Shown piece by piece: positions 35,036 through 47,043 of a stretch of DNA of 64,000 nt (the first letter of the stretch is position 1; every line of letters starts with the position of its first letter). Made by a program: the position numbers and the translations under genes. The DNA comes from Laguncularia racemosa (taxonomy: Eukaryota > Streptophyta > Magnoliopsida > Myrtales > Combretaceae): assembly GCA_037954665.1 (NCBI GenBank), contig JBBMOL010000058.1, positions 4,045,323-4,109,322 on the forward strand. Reading direction: 5' to 3'. The notes below the pieces were generated by a model. It made no database searches, was not told the DNA's origin, and saw nothing but the letters and a program-made list of their open reading frames with translations.

Positions 35036-36640
35036 CTATCGACTAGTTTGAGCATTAATTGAGCCTAAGGAGCTTGGTAAACCTCCTTTTTTGGGGCCCA
35101 CCAACAATGGTGTTAATAACATTATTGGGGAACCGGTTAAGGTGGTTGTTGTTGTTGCCTTCTTCAGGCTCATTATGACCCTGCTCTTCTTACCATCCTT
35201 GAGTAGGTCATTCAATAAAGTTATTGGGGTCAGCATGGCCATCTTAAGGATATTTGTGTTGGATAAGATCTTTATGAGCAGTTTTAATTTGATAGCATTC
35301 ATCTATATTATGACCCTTATCTTGGTGAAAGTCGTAGTATTTGTTGGAGTTTTTCCTATTCAGATTGCCTTGTAGTCTTGTTAGTTTAGGTAAAACACCC
35401 ATGTTGCGAACTTCTATGAAAATATTCCCCACTAGCTGGTTTAGTGGGGTATATGTTGTGAAGCTTAAGATGGAGCATTTTTTTTCTCTTGGACTTTCAT
35501 CCCATGATGACCCTTTCACCTTACTTTGGGCCTAGGTAATCCTTGATGTATCCTTTATTATCCTTTTTTTTTTTTTGCTAGGGATTTAAAGAAATCTTCA
35601 ACAGGCTTGATACCTTAAATGATTGCATTTAAGGCAACACCTTTATCAACATTGGGGATTTCCAACATTGCAATGTTGAACCTAACAAGGTAATCCCTAA
35701 TTGTCTCATTATGACCCTGTTTAATCAAGTTCAGTTGTGATGAGTCTTTCACTGCGAGCTTGCTAGCCAAGAAGTGTTGTTGGAACTGGTTAGCCAATTC
35801 ATTGAAAAAAGAGATGGAGTCTATGGTAGATTGTGATACCACGTATGTGTAACCTTACATAAGGTTCTCAGAAAAGCTTTGCAAGTGATCATTTAGGTCT
35901 ATAGTTCCATCATATGTGTTAAGCTATGGGAGGTGAATGTTCGGAGCTAAGACCTCATCTTAGATTGCTTAAGTGAAGAGGGTTCGATTTATGAAATATT
36001 TTGTTGATGCATTAACCTTTTTGCTCTCTTTCAAGTTTGAAAGCCTCTTGATATAATCTTTGATTTGGTTGATGTCCATGTCATCGACTTGCTTATTAGC
36101 TTGTGTTTGGGCATCTCATGGCTTGAGCATGTTGTTTCGAGTAGAGTTAGCCTTAAGGTTACATGATGTAGCTGGCAGGGTGTTATGGAGAATGTACTTT
36201 ACCCTAGGAGGCAAAAGGAGAATTTCATTAGCAGGAGTAGAGTTGTGGTTTTCTACAGACTTAGCTTATTGAGCAACCTAAAGAACTAGTGCCAATAGAG
36301 GTGGTAGGATGTTATTGTGTAGTGGTTTTAAAGAATGTGTGGACACATTCTCCAATTCTAGCATATTGTTGAGTTGCTCCAATTTTGCCACTCGGGCTTG
36401 GAGCTTAGCATTATCATTCCTTATTAATTCATTTTGGGCTTCAAGTGTTTTACAAAGGTTTTCTAGATCTAGAAAATGCTGGATGTCGATTTGATAAGAG
36501 TGTAAGTTAGCAATTTGATGGTGAGGTTGCTGGGATGCTATGGCTTGGACAGTTTGGTCCACCACTAGAGCATCTACAATTTCTTTTTATTTGCTTGTTT
36601 TGGAGCAAGGTGCCATTTGTTTGGCCGTGAGTAAGATTAT
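35036..36640 (-). pseudogene. gag of the Tat element
   Basis: Four broken pieces. 36278-36565: coiled coil (LENLCKTLEAQNELIRND, KLQARVAKLEQLNNML). 35615-35842: core Gag (FFNELANQFQQHFLASK, NLIKQGHNETIRDYLVRFN). 35244-35519: KYYDFHQDKGHNIDECYQIK, the Tat-type Gag end that replaces a CCHC knuckle. 35036-35302: basic tail. Stops and frameshifts separate them. A T-run at 35564-35575 (plus strand) lies between. Confidence 0.78.
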
Positions 36641-36655
36641 GAAGATGGTGCTAAA

Positions 36656-37117
36656 TGTTGTGCTGGGTTTTTGGAGGGTGATCGAATTGCTTGTAAGGTA
36701 GAAAAAAAATTAGGCTACGAGGGTGTTGGAGTTTGTTCCAGTGTGGTTACTTTAATGCCTAAGTTAGCACAAGAGAAGAATAACAAGAATATCAAGAATT
36801 TGATAGTTCAAAAGTCCTTTAACCGATCGTCCTTATCCTCTATTTATAGACATCCTAGACCATACTAACTTGGAAGGTACATTAATTCTTAAGATTTTTT
36901 CCTAACATGGTAAGGGTTTGTCTTTGACCAATTCTCTTTCCTTATTCAAATTGTTCTCACATGTTTATCCATTGTGGAAATAGGCATAGGAATCCGATCT
37001 GAGGGATGAGGTCGAGAACTCTTGATTTATAGTTGGATTGTGTAATTTTGGGACAAAAGGGGTTGGTATAGACGAAAGGAGTTTGAATGAGAGCTTGAGT
37101 GGGCAAGCATGGACCCT
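36656..37117 (-). repeat. 5' LTR of the Tat element, outer part missing
   Basis: It matches the left LTR from TGTTGTGCTGGGTTTT to GGGCAAGCATGGACC and stops there, so the U3 start is deleted or replaced. TATA box at 36840-36849 (sense CTATAAATAG). Confidence 0.82.
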
Positions 37118-38069
37118 AGAGACCAAGTCCAAAATGTTCTATCAACAACATGTTTGCTTAACATAATCTACACATACACTTGTTCATTTTTGTTTGAATT
37201 CTTTGCACTAAATAAATTATATGCCATCTTAGCTTATCAAATTGTTCAACTAATGTTAAGATTCTTATAATTTAGTGTTATGGAATTTGATCTTCCAATA
37301 AGAAGGATCAGATTCAAATCCCCATTCCTATCATAATTACAAAAAAAAAAAAAATGTTATTGAACCAACCACTTGAGCCGAATTTGGCTTAGTATCTACT
37401 GCATAGACGTTATAATAGAAACAAAGATTCAATCCTTGTTCCACCACCATCAATTCCCGTTAGATCCACTTCAATAGAAGGGGCGAGACCACCACAATGT
37501 CGAAATAATCCTCCACGGTTTTAACATCTGTGGAATGCTTAAAGGAATTTATTAAGGTCAAAAGTAATGTATGGCATTTTATATCTTTTTGAACGGTTTT
37601 TTAGCCACCAACGTGGCGTACAAACAATCACATATGTAATTATATAGACATGTCGCTTTTTCACATCTTGAAAAATTTAAGATTTAATGGCAAACACTAC
37701 TATATACTCCTTCTATCCCATTCATAGTATGTTCAAATAAGCAGACCTGAGAATGATTATGTGGTCACATCCGGCAAAACTTATAAATATCGATTCCGTT
37801 CTTGACATTTGTCCCGTTTTCTGGAATTTTCATCGTACCAAGCACGATATCTTAAATCTAGGCATGTTAAATGCTTGCGCATGATTTAACCCAACAAGGA
37901 AATACATGTCCATACAAAATCATTTTTCTTATCTTTCTAGTTTTGGCCCCTTCATATGAGATGGGCAGAGGATTCGAAAGCTCAGGTTCCTCTTTGTTAC
38001 TGCCTGTTATCCTCTTCTCAGCTGGTTGTTGCTCTCAAAAGCAATGTCGTTTTGAGATTTTAAGATATT
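37118..38069. other. low-copy-looking sequence, left flank of a Tekay insertion
   Basis: No retrotransposon domains recognised. It contains the SINE candidate at 37273-37354 and the coding-like stretch from 37871. The remaining 37380-37870 shows nothing definite on either strand. Confidence 0.5.
37273..37354 (+). repeat. possible SINE fragment with A14 tail
   Basis: TAGTGTTATGG (37273-37283) weakly fits a polymerase III A box, GATTCAAATCC (37311-37321) fits the B box with two differences, and A14 follows at 37341-37354. Spacing of about 30 bp is right for a tRNA-derived SINE. No flanking duplication was found. Confidence 0.3.
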
Positions 38070-38074
38070 GCATG
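37871..38074 (+). pseudogene. possible first exon of an interrupted host gene
   Basis: Open from ATG 37871 up to and into the Tekay LTR at 38075. It has a hydrophobic stretch (KIIFLIFLVLAP, residues 17-28) and a Cys-rich end (CCSQKQC). Across the insertion, taking one copy of the duplication, the frame stays open for about 45 more codons on the right (46805-46942), again Cys-containing (SCRSIVSCYH). No family recognised. An AT-rich genome can hold a 115-codon frame by chance, so this is tentative. Confidence 0.35.
38070..38074. repeat. target site duplication, left copy (GCATG)
   Basis: Identical to 46800-46804 on the other side of the element. Confidence 0.93.
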
Positions 38075-39968
38075 TGTAACATCCCAGAATTTGTAACACT
38101 ATAGTCCGCCACATGTTTCTATTGAGTAGCAACACACCAATTTCAATCCGTTCATCTCCACTATACATTAATATCAATGTAACTTCAATAATAGAAATGA
38201 ATGATTCTCATGTGAATTATTCTGATAATCATTACTTAAGAAAAATACAGTAAACTCTAATCCCATAACCAAAATAAACATCCATCAACATATAATAAAA
38301 TAATATATTTGAAAGTCTATAACTATCACCAAGTTCTCTAGTCATCGTTCCCTAGTTCTTATGAAAATGATCCTTCATTATCTCCTACTTCACTCATCAC
38401 CATAGTAGTATTGGTACTCTCTACCATTCTCATCCTGACAATGATACACTGTATTTCTATTTTCATCATAGTTGATGTAATTGTTGTATTTACTTGCAGC
38501 TAAAAAATAATTATAATGAACCTAAACTCAGTACATGAGTACCACATAAACATGCATGTGCCACATTAACAACAATATCAACACACTTAAATGCAACAGA
38601 AATAGATATCAAAACATCAAGTTATTTATCTTTAACTTAACCAACATACAATACAGGAGTACTCATGATCTGTCATACCATATAATATTAACATATATAT
38701 ATATATGTATATACTGCGACCCCCATCTAATCCTAATCTACTCTAAATCATTTTGGTATATGGCTTCACTAAAGATACCGCAATATACCGATAATCAAGA
38801 TCCCACCTAGGGATTTGCCACTATAGGCCTTTAAGCCAAACCAAGCACAAACAACACATATACTTAAACCCAATATTCAATTAAAGTCATTTATATATTA
38901 CATTAATAATCACAAACAGCAAATAGGTACCTAGAAAAATGGTCTCACGGTTAGCTCTTATGTCACTATCAAAGGGATATTGACCTATTAAGCATAAAGG
39001 ACTAAGTTTAGTTCTATCCCATGACTTAATCTAAGTTCAAAAATTGGTTAATCATGTCCTAATTGCAAAATTTCCCTTCAATTTGTATTATTGTGCTTAA
39101 TCTTAGTTTAGAATTGTAGAAGAATAATATAAAATTGAAATATCTACATTCCAAAGCAATGCAGCCATGTGTGTAGCCATGTAGAGGAACATGAGAGGGA
39201 ACATGGCCATACTAGTGGTCATGTACCTTTATGTATATAACAATCTTCCAACACGCCTAAGTACACGGTTATGTATTTGGCTGGGTACTTCGACATGGTA
39301 GGGTATACGATCTGTATTATGGCTGTGTACCTTTTTGTGAACTCTCATAATTTAATACATCCAAGTACACGGGCATGTACTATGACTATGTACCTTTTTG
39401 TACACTTTCGTAATTCGATAAGGGTTGGTACATAGGCATGTATCGGGCCGTGTACTACATTGTTCCATTGCAAATCCCTTTTCCTTTTCTCCAATTAGCT
39501 TTGTAACCTAATTTTTATGAATCTAAATCGAATTGGATCAATTTACTTATTAATTCTAATACATTGTATGAATTTTGTGCACTTAATTGCTTTAGTTTTT
39601 TTTATCAAAATCCTCAAACTACTTGATCATATGCTTGTTTTGTGTCACTTTTTGTTTCAAACTTTACTAACATGTCACGAAATTCACTCAAACCTACCAA
39701 TATTTAATTAGAAAAATGCACCTTAGTGATCAAAGCCTTGGTGAAAGCGGGTTGATCTTATAGCTTTCCGCTAGGTCACCTTGTGGGTTTTTGAGAGTGC
39801 CTCTATGGTTGCAACTATGTAAATGAGGGAAAAGGGAGGCAATAGGTCAAGTGATGCTTAAATACCTCAACCCATAAAAGACCAAACTACCCCCCATGTT
39901 TTTAGACTATGTACATTATTTAGCCTTAGGTTTAAATTATAATAATTATATAATATGTATATTTTTCA
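38075..39968 (-). repeat. 3' LTR of the 8.7 kb Tekay element
   Basis: Plus-strand edges TGTAACATCC and ATTTTTCA. Contains imperfect repeats built on GTACAYGG.CATGTAC at 39180-39460 and an AT microsatellite near 38693-38713. No gene; short plus-strand frames inside it are not conserved between the two LTRs. Confidence 0.9.
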
Positions 39969-39984
39969 TCCTCCCCCCTTTGTA
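39969..39984 (-). other. polypurine tract of the 8.7 kb Tekay element
   Basis: Minus-strand AAAGGGGGGAGGA directly before the LTR start TGAAAAAT. Confidence 0.88.
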
Positions 39985-39989
39985 GAAAC

Positions 39990-41500
39990 TTTCATCTTTG
40001 AAAGTTAGCTATGTTTAAAAAGAGCTCTAGATGCTTCCTTCACATATCTTCTTCTAGTTCTCACATTGCTTCATGTTCTCTCTGATTTGTCCATTGTACC
40101 TTGACATAGGGAATCACTCTTCTCCTCAACACTTGTTCTTTAGTGTCTATAATCCTTATAGTTCTTTAAATGGAGGATAAATCTGACTGTACATTTAAAG
40201 GCTCTAAGCCACTATTTGGTCTAGATTTGGCGTAAACTTTCTTAACATAGATACATGAATTGCATCATATATCCCAGCCAAACTTGGTAGTAGATCCAAC
40301 TTATAAGCAACATTACCAATTCTTTCTAGAATCTCAAATGGACCCACATGCCTTGGATTTAACTTTCCTCTTAAACCAAATCTAAGTACCCCCTTATTTG
40401 GAGAAACCTTCAAAAAGTTCTTATCTCCCTCTTGAAATTCCAAAGGTCGTCACCTTTTATCTACATAACTTTTCTAGCGACTTTGAACTAAAAGAATTTG
40501 CTGCCTTATCACCCTCACTTTATCTATAGCTTCCTACACTATCTTCGACCCTATTATATGTCTTTCACTAACTTCATTCCAATGTAAGGGAGATTTGCAC
40601 TACCTACCATACAGTGCTTCATATAGAGCCATTTAAATAGTAGCTTGATAGTTGTTGTTGTCTACAAACTCCACTAAAGGTAGGTGATCACTTTAATTAC
40701 CCCTATAGTCCAAAGCACATGCTCGCAATAGGTCATTTAGAATTAAATGATCCTTTTAGACTATCCATTTGTCTGAGGATGGAAGGTAGCACTCAAATGT
40801 AATTTAGTACCCAAAGCTTGATGTAGGCTTTTTTAGAACCTACTTACAAGCTGGGTATCCCTGTTAGATGTTATAGTGGTTGGCACACCATGTGATCTAA
40901 TAATTGCCTTAATATACAGTTGAGCAAGTTTCTCTAATCTATAATTCAACTTAATTGGTAGGAAATGGGTAGATTTGGTTAATCTGTCCATGATCACCTA
41001 AATTGTATCATGTTTCTCATTGGTTCTTGAGAGAGCTGTAATAAAGTTCATTGTTACATGTTTTCACTTCCATTTAAGTATAGGAAGTAGTTATAACTCA
41101 CTAGCTGGTCTTTGGTGCTTAATTCTAATTTGCTAGTATGTCATGCATCTAGATACAAATTTTGCTATCTCCCATTTGATATTTCTCCACAAATAATGAT
41201 TCTTTAAATCTTTATATATCTTAGTGCTTTTGGAGTGTAAGTAATGAGCTTCTTTCATAATTTCCTTGTTCAATTTGATGTTATATGCTACACATATTCT
41301 CATACCACACTTAATTACACCTCTAGCATCCTCATTAAACTCAGTTGTTTCACCTCATTCTATTTTGTTCCTGATCTTTTGAATTCCAAGATCTCCCATT
41401 TGTGCTACTTTAATTCAATCAAGGAGGGTTGGTTGAATATAAAGAGCAGCCAATTTGCTCCCTACTTCATGTCACCATCTCTAATTCGAACTCCAATATA
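39990..41500 (-). pseudogene. integrase and chromodomain of the 8.7 kb Tekay element
   Basis: 40204-40443 is open: KVSPNKGVLRFGLRGKLNP, VGPFEILERIGNVAYKLDL and YDAIHVSMLRKF. Left of it a chromodomain is readable with one or two stops (YVKVQWTNQREHEAM, ELEEDM, KHLELF). Right of it (40450-41500) the core is heavily stopped but keeps VTNEIEGHR-, HLPLVEF- and zinc-finger-type pieces in order. Confidence 0.75.
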
Positions 41501-42118
41501 TATATTTTTTTTAGAGGTGATTAGAGTTGCAATATTAATTTGCTTCTTTTAACTAAAGGCATTCGCTACAACATTTGCCTTCCCTAGGTGGTAATGGATC
41601 TCTACATCATAGTTATTAATCAACTCTAGCTACCTTCTCTGCCTCATATTCAGATCCTTTTATGTGAATAAATATTTTAGACTTTTATGGTCTATGAAAA
41701 TTTTGCACTTCTCACCATATAAGTAATGTCTACTCAGTTTTTCAGTGCTAAGATCACTGTTCACTAAGTCTAAGTCATGTGTGGGGAAGTTCTTCTCATA
41801 TGGTTTCAACTGATGAAAGGTATATGTGATGACTTTCCTATTCTGCATGAGTACACATTCTAAACCCTAAATCGATGCATCACTAAAGACTTCAAATTCT
41901 TCCCCTATCTTAAGTAGAGCTAACACTAGAGCTATTAGTAATTTCTCTTTTAGTGTTATGAAGCTATTTTCAAGGTCATCATTCCATACAAATTTGACCT
42001 TCTTTTTTGTTAGTTAAGTCAAAGGAGTTGCTAAACGAGAGAGCCTTTCCATAAAGTGCATGTAATAGCTAGTTAGTCCTAGAAAGCTTTTGACCTCTAT
42101 CACAGTCCTTGGTTTAAG
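41501..42118 (-). pseudogene. RNase H of the 8.7 kb Tekay element
   Basis: 41660-41848 carries QNRKVITYTFHQLKPYEKNF, THDLDLV, HYLYGEKCKIFIDHKSLKYLF. NVVADAFS-like text lies at 41560-41580. The TDHKSL Thr-Asp reads IDHKSL, keeping the Asp. Confidence 0.75.
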
Positions 42119-42780
42119 CTACTCAATCACCACTTTTATCTTCTTAGAATCTATAGGGATTCTAGCTTTATTTACCACATGTCTTAGGAAGAATACTTGT
42201 TCTAGCCAAAACTCACATTTGTTGAATTTTGCATATAACCTCTCCTCCCATAGTCTTTCTAAAACTACTCTTAGATGTGTTTTATGTTCTTCCTTGTTCT
42301 TGGAATAGATGAGGATATCATCTATGAGCACCACTACAAATTGGTCCAACAAGTCCCTGAGCACTCTGTTCATAAGGTCCATGAAAGCAGTTAGAGCATT
42401 TGTCAACCCAAAAGGCATTACTAAGAATTCATAATGCCTACATAGAGTTCTAAATGCCATCTTTTGAATGTCCTCTTCCTTGATCATTAGTTGATGATAC
42501 CCTAATCCTAAGTTGATTTTGGAGAAGAACTAAGCTCTCTATAATTGATCAAATAAGTCATCTATTCTAGGGAATGGGTATTAATTCTTGATTGTGACTC
42601 AGTTTAGTTCCCTATAATCAATGCATAATATCCTGCTCCTATCTTTCTTTTTAACGAAGAGTACTAGAGCACCCTATGGCGAAACACTTGGCCTAATACA
42701 CCTATCATTGTGCAACTCTTGAAGCTAGGTCTTCAACTCTGACAACTTAGTGGGTGCCATTTCATAGGGAGCCTTAGATA
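42119..42780 (-). pseudogene. reverse transcriptase of the 8.7 kb Tekay element
   Basis: 122 open codons at 42119-42487: HYEFLVMPFGLTNALTAFMD, the catalytic VVVLIDDILIYSKN, CEFWLEQVFFLRHVV. Upstream, NRINPLFRIDDLFDQL-like and LFVKKKDRSRILCIDYREL-like text is readable to 42690 with stops. Confidence 0.85.
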
Positions 42781-43300
42781 TTGGTGCTGTTCCTAATGCC
42801 AAATTATACAGAATTCTAGTTCCTTGACTAGTGGTAAGCTTGGTAGATTTTTTGAAAAAAAAATGTCTGCATATTCCTTCACAACATATATGTCTTCTAG
42901 CTTTGTGGCTTGTCTAGTCTCCATTGATAGTGTCGATATTCTACTTTTATCCTACAACTCATAAGTAGGAAGATTCGTAGGCCTCTATGCTTCTACCTTA
43001 AATATGACTTGATCTTTATTAGGAAAATTAAAACAGATTACTAAATTGTGACAGTCAATAGTGGCATAATATTTAAACAACTAGTTTACCCTTGGAATTG
43101 CATTAAATTCCATCATGTCCAATATAAATAAATTTCTTGGCATTTCTTTTCCTTATATTTTGATCCCAACATCTTTACACATTTGATCTAATCTTCCTCT
43201 TGCTCTAAAAGGAGTATTCACAATCATGGTATCATTCAGCATCACAGGTTTCAAACTGCACATATGCATAAAGATAGAGGATATGCATAAATGTGTCACA
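42781..43300 (-). pseudogene. protease region of the 8.7 kb Tekay element
   Basis: Readable pieces: LFETSVTHLCISS (active-site DTGATHSFIS changed to ETSVTHLCIS), PRNLFILDMMEFNAI and YYATIDCHN. The catalytic Asp reads Glu and the Gly reads Ser, so it is inactive. Confidence 0.6.
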
Positions 43301-44660
43301 CTCGTTTCAAATAATATATATGTAGTAGTTGAGTTTTTGAGCAGTGTACCTGCACTAGTGTCTTGGTTTGGAGAATCCTGTTGTTATTGTTGTTGTAAAG
43401 CAAATACATGATCGGGTGCCCTCTACTTCGATCCGATGCATTGAGGTCTAATCACTAGTACTTTAGGGGGCGATCTTACGAGCTACTTCATTGGAATTTG
43501 CTGGGTACTGTAGCCATCTGATTTAAGGTAACACACATTTAAAGGATCTATGACCCCTTTGCTTACAAGTATAGTAGAAGGTCTAAGGTATAGCCTTCTC
43601 TATACAATTTCTACTAAGATGTCCTGTCTTACCACAAGAAAAGCATACCCCTTCTAGCCAACTGCACTGATGCAAATCATGCAGTCCTAAACATTTGAGA
43701 CATCTTCTCCCTAGCCTTGCTTATGGTGGTAGATGCAATGTTAAAGGCACTTGCTTAGTCTAAATAAGTTTAAGCATGAATGCGACAGGTCTAGCTTGAT
43801 ACATTGTTAACGTCTTTGCTTTCTCAACATATGAAATACTCGAGGCAGGTCGTTTCCCTAAGAAATTCTTGACCTATGGGATAGTTGTTGACTTATTCTC
43901 TTTTGACTCTTCTATAAGAATTTGGCTTTATTAATGACCTTTACATAGGTAGGTAGTTAAAAGGATCCCACCTCATGCTGGAGGTTAGGCTTTAAGCCTC
44001 TCACAAACCTTCTAGCCCTAGAGGCATCATCTGTACGTACTACTTCAAGCATAAATTTTACTAGCTAGTTTAACTTTGCCTCATACTCTTCTACTGTTTG
44101 GTTACCTTGTTGGTAGTTATAAAATGTTGCCTCCATTCAATCTCTGATGCTACTAGGGAAGTATTTTTCCTAAAACAATTCCCTAAACCTTTGCTAAAGG
44201 ATGAGGAACTCCTATTAATCTGGATTCACTAGCCTACTAGTCCTTAGCCGACCCTTTTAACATAAAGGCTACAAAATCTACCTTTTTGTGCTCTAGCACC
44301 TTGAATGCAATGAATTTCTTTTCAATCTCTGTGATCCAATGTTTAGCTTCTATTAGATTGTCGATTGTGGGTGAAATTCCTTTGCCAATCGAACAAACTT
44401 GTTCAATCCAAATTGGCCCTTTATAGGCTTAGTAGGTCTCATAGCCTATTGCTACTGTGCTATCATGCTTATAAGGGCATTCACAATTTCTAGTAGCCAA
44501 GCAGTTGTGATGTTGACCTAAGCTAGAGCTCCCTACTGAGGCAGTCCTAGAGGACACCTTTCATATGGAGTATCCCTATCTTGTCTAGCACTAGATGAGG
44601 CCTATGATTCTTCTAGGAGGCATTCTATTTGAGATGAGACAACTGAATAGATCTGAGAGT
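43301..44660 (-). pseudogene. gag of the 8.7 kb Tekay element
   Basis: A clear CCHC knuckle, CFSCGKTGHLSRNC, lies at 43603-43644 with a CLKCLGLHDL pair just upstream. Gag-core text (YFPSSIR, EFLSYEQNNQ-like, FRVEKFVR-like) is scattered between 43950 and 44400 with stops. No frame longer than 60 codons remains. Confidence 0.65.
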
Positions 44661-44995
44661 TAGAGTTAGTGTAAGGAGTTAATGATGATATACATCTATG
44701 TATACCTATGTCTACACATATATACATATCTAAAGTAAAATAGAAGTTTAAAAGAAACTACAACTCAAATAGTAATTGAAATAAAATAAGTTATTGGATA
44801 AAGCAATCGACCCGCAATTTACCCACTTTCTTCATCTCTTATTGTTCTCTAAATTTAATGCTTAATCCATATAAAGATCTCAACCTGCTTTCTATTGATT
44901 AAAACTTACACTTATTAATCATCAACCAAGTTCCTAAGGATCTTCAAACCTAACACCTATGGATCACAACCTATAGTCTATTAATCAAAACCTAA
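44661..44995 (-). other. leader of the 8.7 kb Tekay element
   Basis: About 330 bp without coding sequence between gag and the primer site. Confidence 0.5.
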
Positions 44996-45007
44996 GCTTT
45001 GATTTCA
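44996..45007 (-). other. degenerate Met-tRNA primer binding site
   Basis: GCTTTGATTTCA on the plus strand, three changes from GCTCTGATACCA, at the expected place before the 5' LTR. Confidence 0.6.
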
Positions 45008-45014
45008 CCCAAGC

Positions 45015-46799
45015 TATAACACCCTAGAACATGGAATGCTACTGCCCACCATGTATCCCTATTGAGTAGCGACACGCTAGGGCTCTAAATCTCAATTCCA
45101 ATTTCAACCTATTCATCTCTACCAATGTAACTTCAATAATAGAAATGAATGACTCTCACGTGAATTGTTCCAATCATCACTGCATAAGAAAAATACATTA
45201 AACTCTAATCCTACAACTAGGATAAACATTCATCAACATATAATGAAATAACATATTTGAAAGTCTGTAACTATGACCAAGCTCTCTAACCATCATCCAT
45301 TAATTCTTATGAAAAGGATCCTTTATTATCTCTTACTTCACTCATCACCATAGTAGTATTGGTACTCTCTGCCATTCTCATCCTAATAATGATACATTGC
45401 ATTTCCACTTTCATCATAGTCGATGTGCTTACCGTATTCACTTGCAACTAAAAAATAATTGGAATGAGCCTAAGCCTAGTATGTGAGTATCACACAAACA
45501 TACGTGTGTCATATTAACAACAAAATCAACACACTTAAATGCAGCAGAAATACATATCAAATCATCAGGTTATTTCTCTTCAACTTAACCAACATACAAC
45601 ACAGGGGTACACATGATCTTGTCACACCATATAATATTTACATATATATATTCTTAAGTTGGAAACTACTACTATGAGTCTAACCTTAATCTACCTTAGA
45701 TCATTTTGGCATATGGCTCCTCTAGGGACAACGTGGCATACTAATCATTAAGATGCCCGTTAAGGATCTATCACTATGGGTCCTTAGGCCAAGCTAAGCA
45801 TAAATAGCACATATACTTAAACCCAATATTTGATTAAAGTCATTTATATACTACGTTAAAAATCACAAATAGCAAACATAGTAAACACAAACTTAGAGAA
45901 ATGGTCTCCTGGTTAGCTCTTACATCACTATCAAAAGGATATTGACTTGTCAAGCATGAAATACTATGCTTAATTCTATCATATGACTTAATCTATGTTC
46001 ACTAATTGGTCAATCATGTCTTAATTGCATAATTTCCCTTCCCCATTGTATTATTGTGGTTAATCTTAGTTTAGAATTGTAGAAGAACAATACAGAATTG
46101 AAATATCTACGTTCTAAAACAACATGATCGTATGTGTGGCTGTGCAAAGGAACATAGGAGGGAACACAGTTGTGCTAATGGTCGTATAACTTTTTGTGTA
46201 TAATAGTTTTCCAGCACATTTAAGTACAAGTTTGTGTATTTGGCTATGTACTTTGACATAGTAGGATATACGATCGTGCATTGTGGCCACATACCTTTTT
46301 GTGAACTCTCACAATTCAACATGCCCAAGTACATGGGCGTGTACTATAGCCATGTATCTTTTTGCACACTTTCATAATTCGACATGAGTAGAGACACGTG
46401 CATGTACTTGTGCACTTGCTTTAATTTGTGATCAGAATCCTCAAACCACTTGATCTCACGCTTGTTCCATCTCTCTCCTTGTTTAGAGCTCTATCAACAT
46501 GTCACCAAATTCACTTAAACCTACCAATATTTACTAAAACAAATGCACCTTAATGATTTGAGCCCATTCTTGGTGAAAATGGATTGATCTTGTAACTTTC
46601 TATTAGGTTAGCTTGTGGGTCTCTAAGAGTACCTCTATGGTTGCGACTGTGTAAATGAGGGAAAAGGGAGGCAATAGGTCAAGTGATGCTTAAATATGTT
46701 GACATAAAAAGATCAAATTGCTCTCCATATTTTTACACTATTTACAGTATTTAGTCTTAGGTTGAAATTATAATAATTATATAATATATATATTTTACA
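45015..46799 (-). repeat. 5' LTR of the 8.7 kb Tekay element
   Basis: Plus-strand edges TATAACACCC (terminal TG lost) and ATTTTACA. Parallel to 38075-39968 throughout, including the GTACATGG-type repeats at 46130-46400. Confidence 0.9.
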
Positions 46800-46804
46800 G
46801 CATG
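46800..46804. repeat. target site duplication, right copy (GCATG)
   Basis: Identical to 38070-38074. Confidence 0.93.
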
Positions 46805-47043
46805 TCTTGTAGGAGTATTGTCAGTTGTTACCATCTTAAGAACATATTTAAAAAAATGTTGTTCAGTTGTTACTATCTTAATCCTTCTGATTCTCCATAC
46901 ATCTTGAAAACTGCCGACATAAAAATTCGGCAGCTATAACCACAAGGAAAAGAACAATTTGTGCATTAGGTATTGTCAAACTAGTTATGATTAGATTTCA
47001 GGTTCACAATTACATCTTCGACACATTGTTTTTCTTTTTGCAG

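Larger units (their letters stand above)
15427..37117 (-). mobile_element. Tat-clade Ty3/gypsy element, split by a nested Tekay element
   Basis: Minus-strand order from right to left: 5' LTR (36656-37117, outer part lost), gag (about 35040-36640), protease and RT (33523-35035), then an 11.4 kb foreign element (22116-33517), then RNase H and integrase (19840-22110), then an antisense gene (16470-19330) and the 3' LTR (from 15427). Tat features: Gag motif ETIRDYLVRFN, the KYYDFHQDKGHNIDECYQIK segment, RT lead-in KVIKQKRDFTAEQQVAIEKEV, an extra RNase H of the WTLHVDGSS type, and an additional gene after pol. Host copy without the insert would be about 10.3 kb. Many stops; not autonomous. Confidence 0.85.
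38075..46799 (-). mobile_element. complete Tekay-clade chromovirus (8.7 kb)
   Basis: LTRs of 1894 and 1785 bp flank a 5 kb minus-strand body with degenerate Met-tRNA primer site, gag with a zinc knuckle, protease, RT, RNase H, integrase with chromodomain, and polypurine tract AAGGGGGGAGGA. Duplication GCATG is perfect. LTR copies differ at many sites, much more than in the 11.4 kb element, and stops are denser, so it is older. It splits a coding-like locus. Confidence 0.92.

Noticed and set aside
39180..46400. Regularly spaced repeats considered as a CRISPR-like array
   Set aside because: Units are imperfect, unequal in spacing, occur in both LTRs, and the genome is a plant's.
46915..46935. 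GCCGA..TCGGC hairpin
   Set aside because: A five-base stem in a 64 kb window is expected by chance and has no T-tract or other context.
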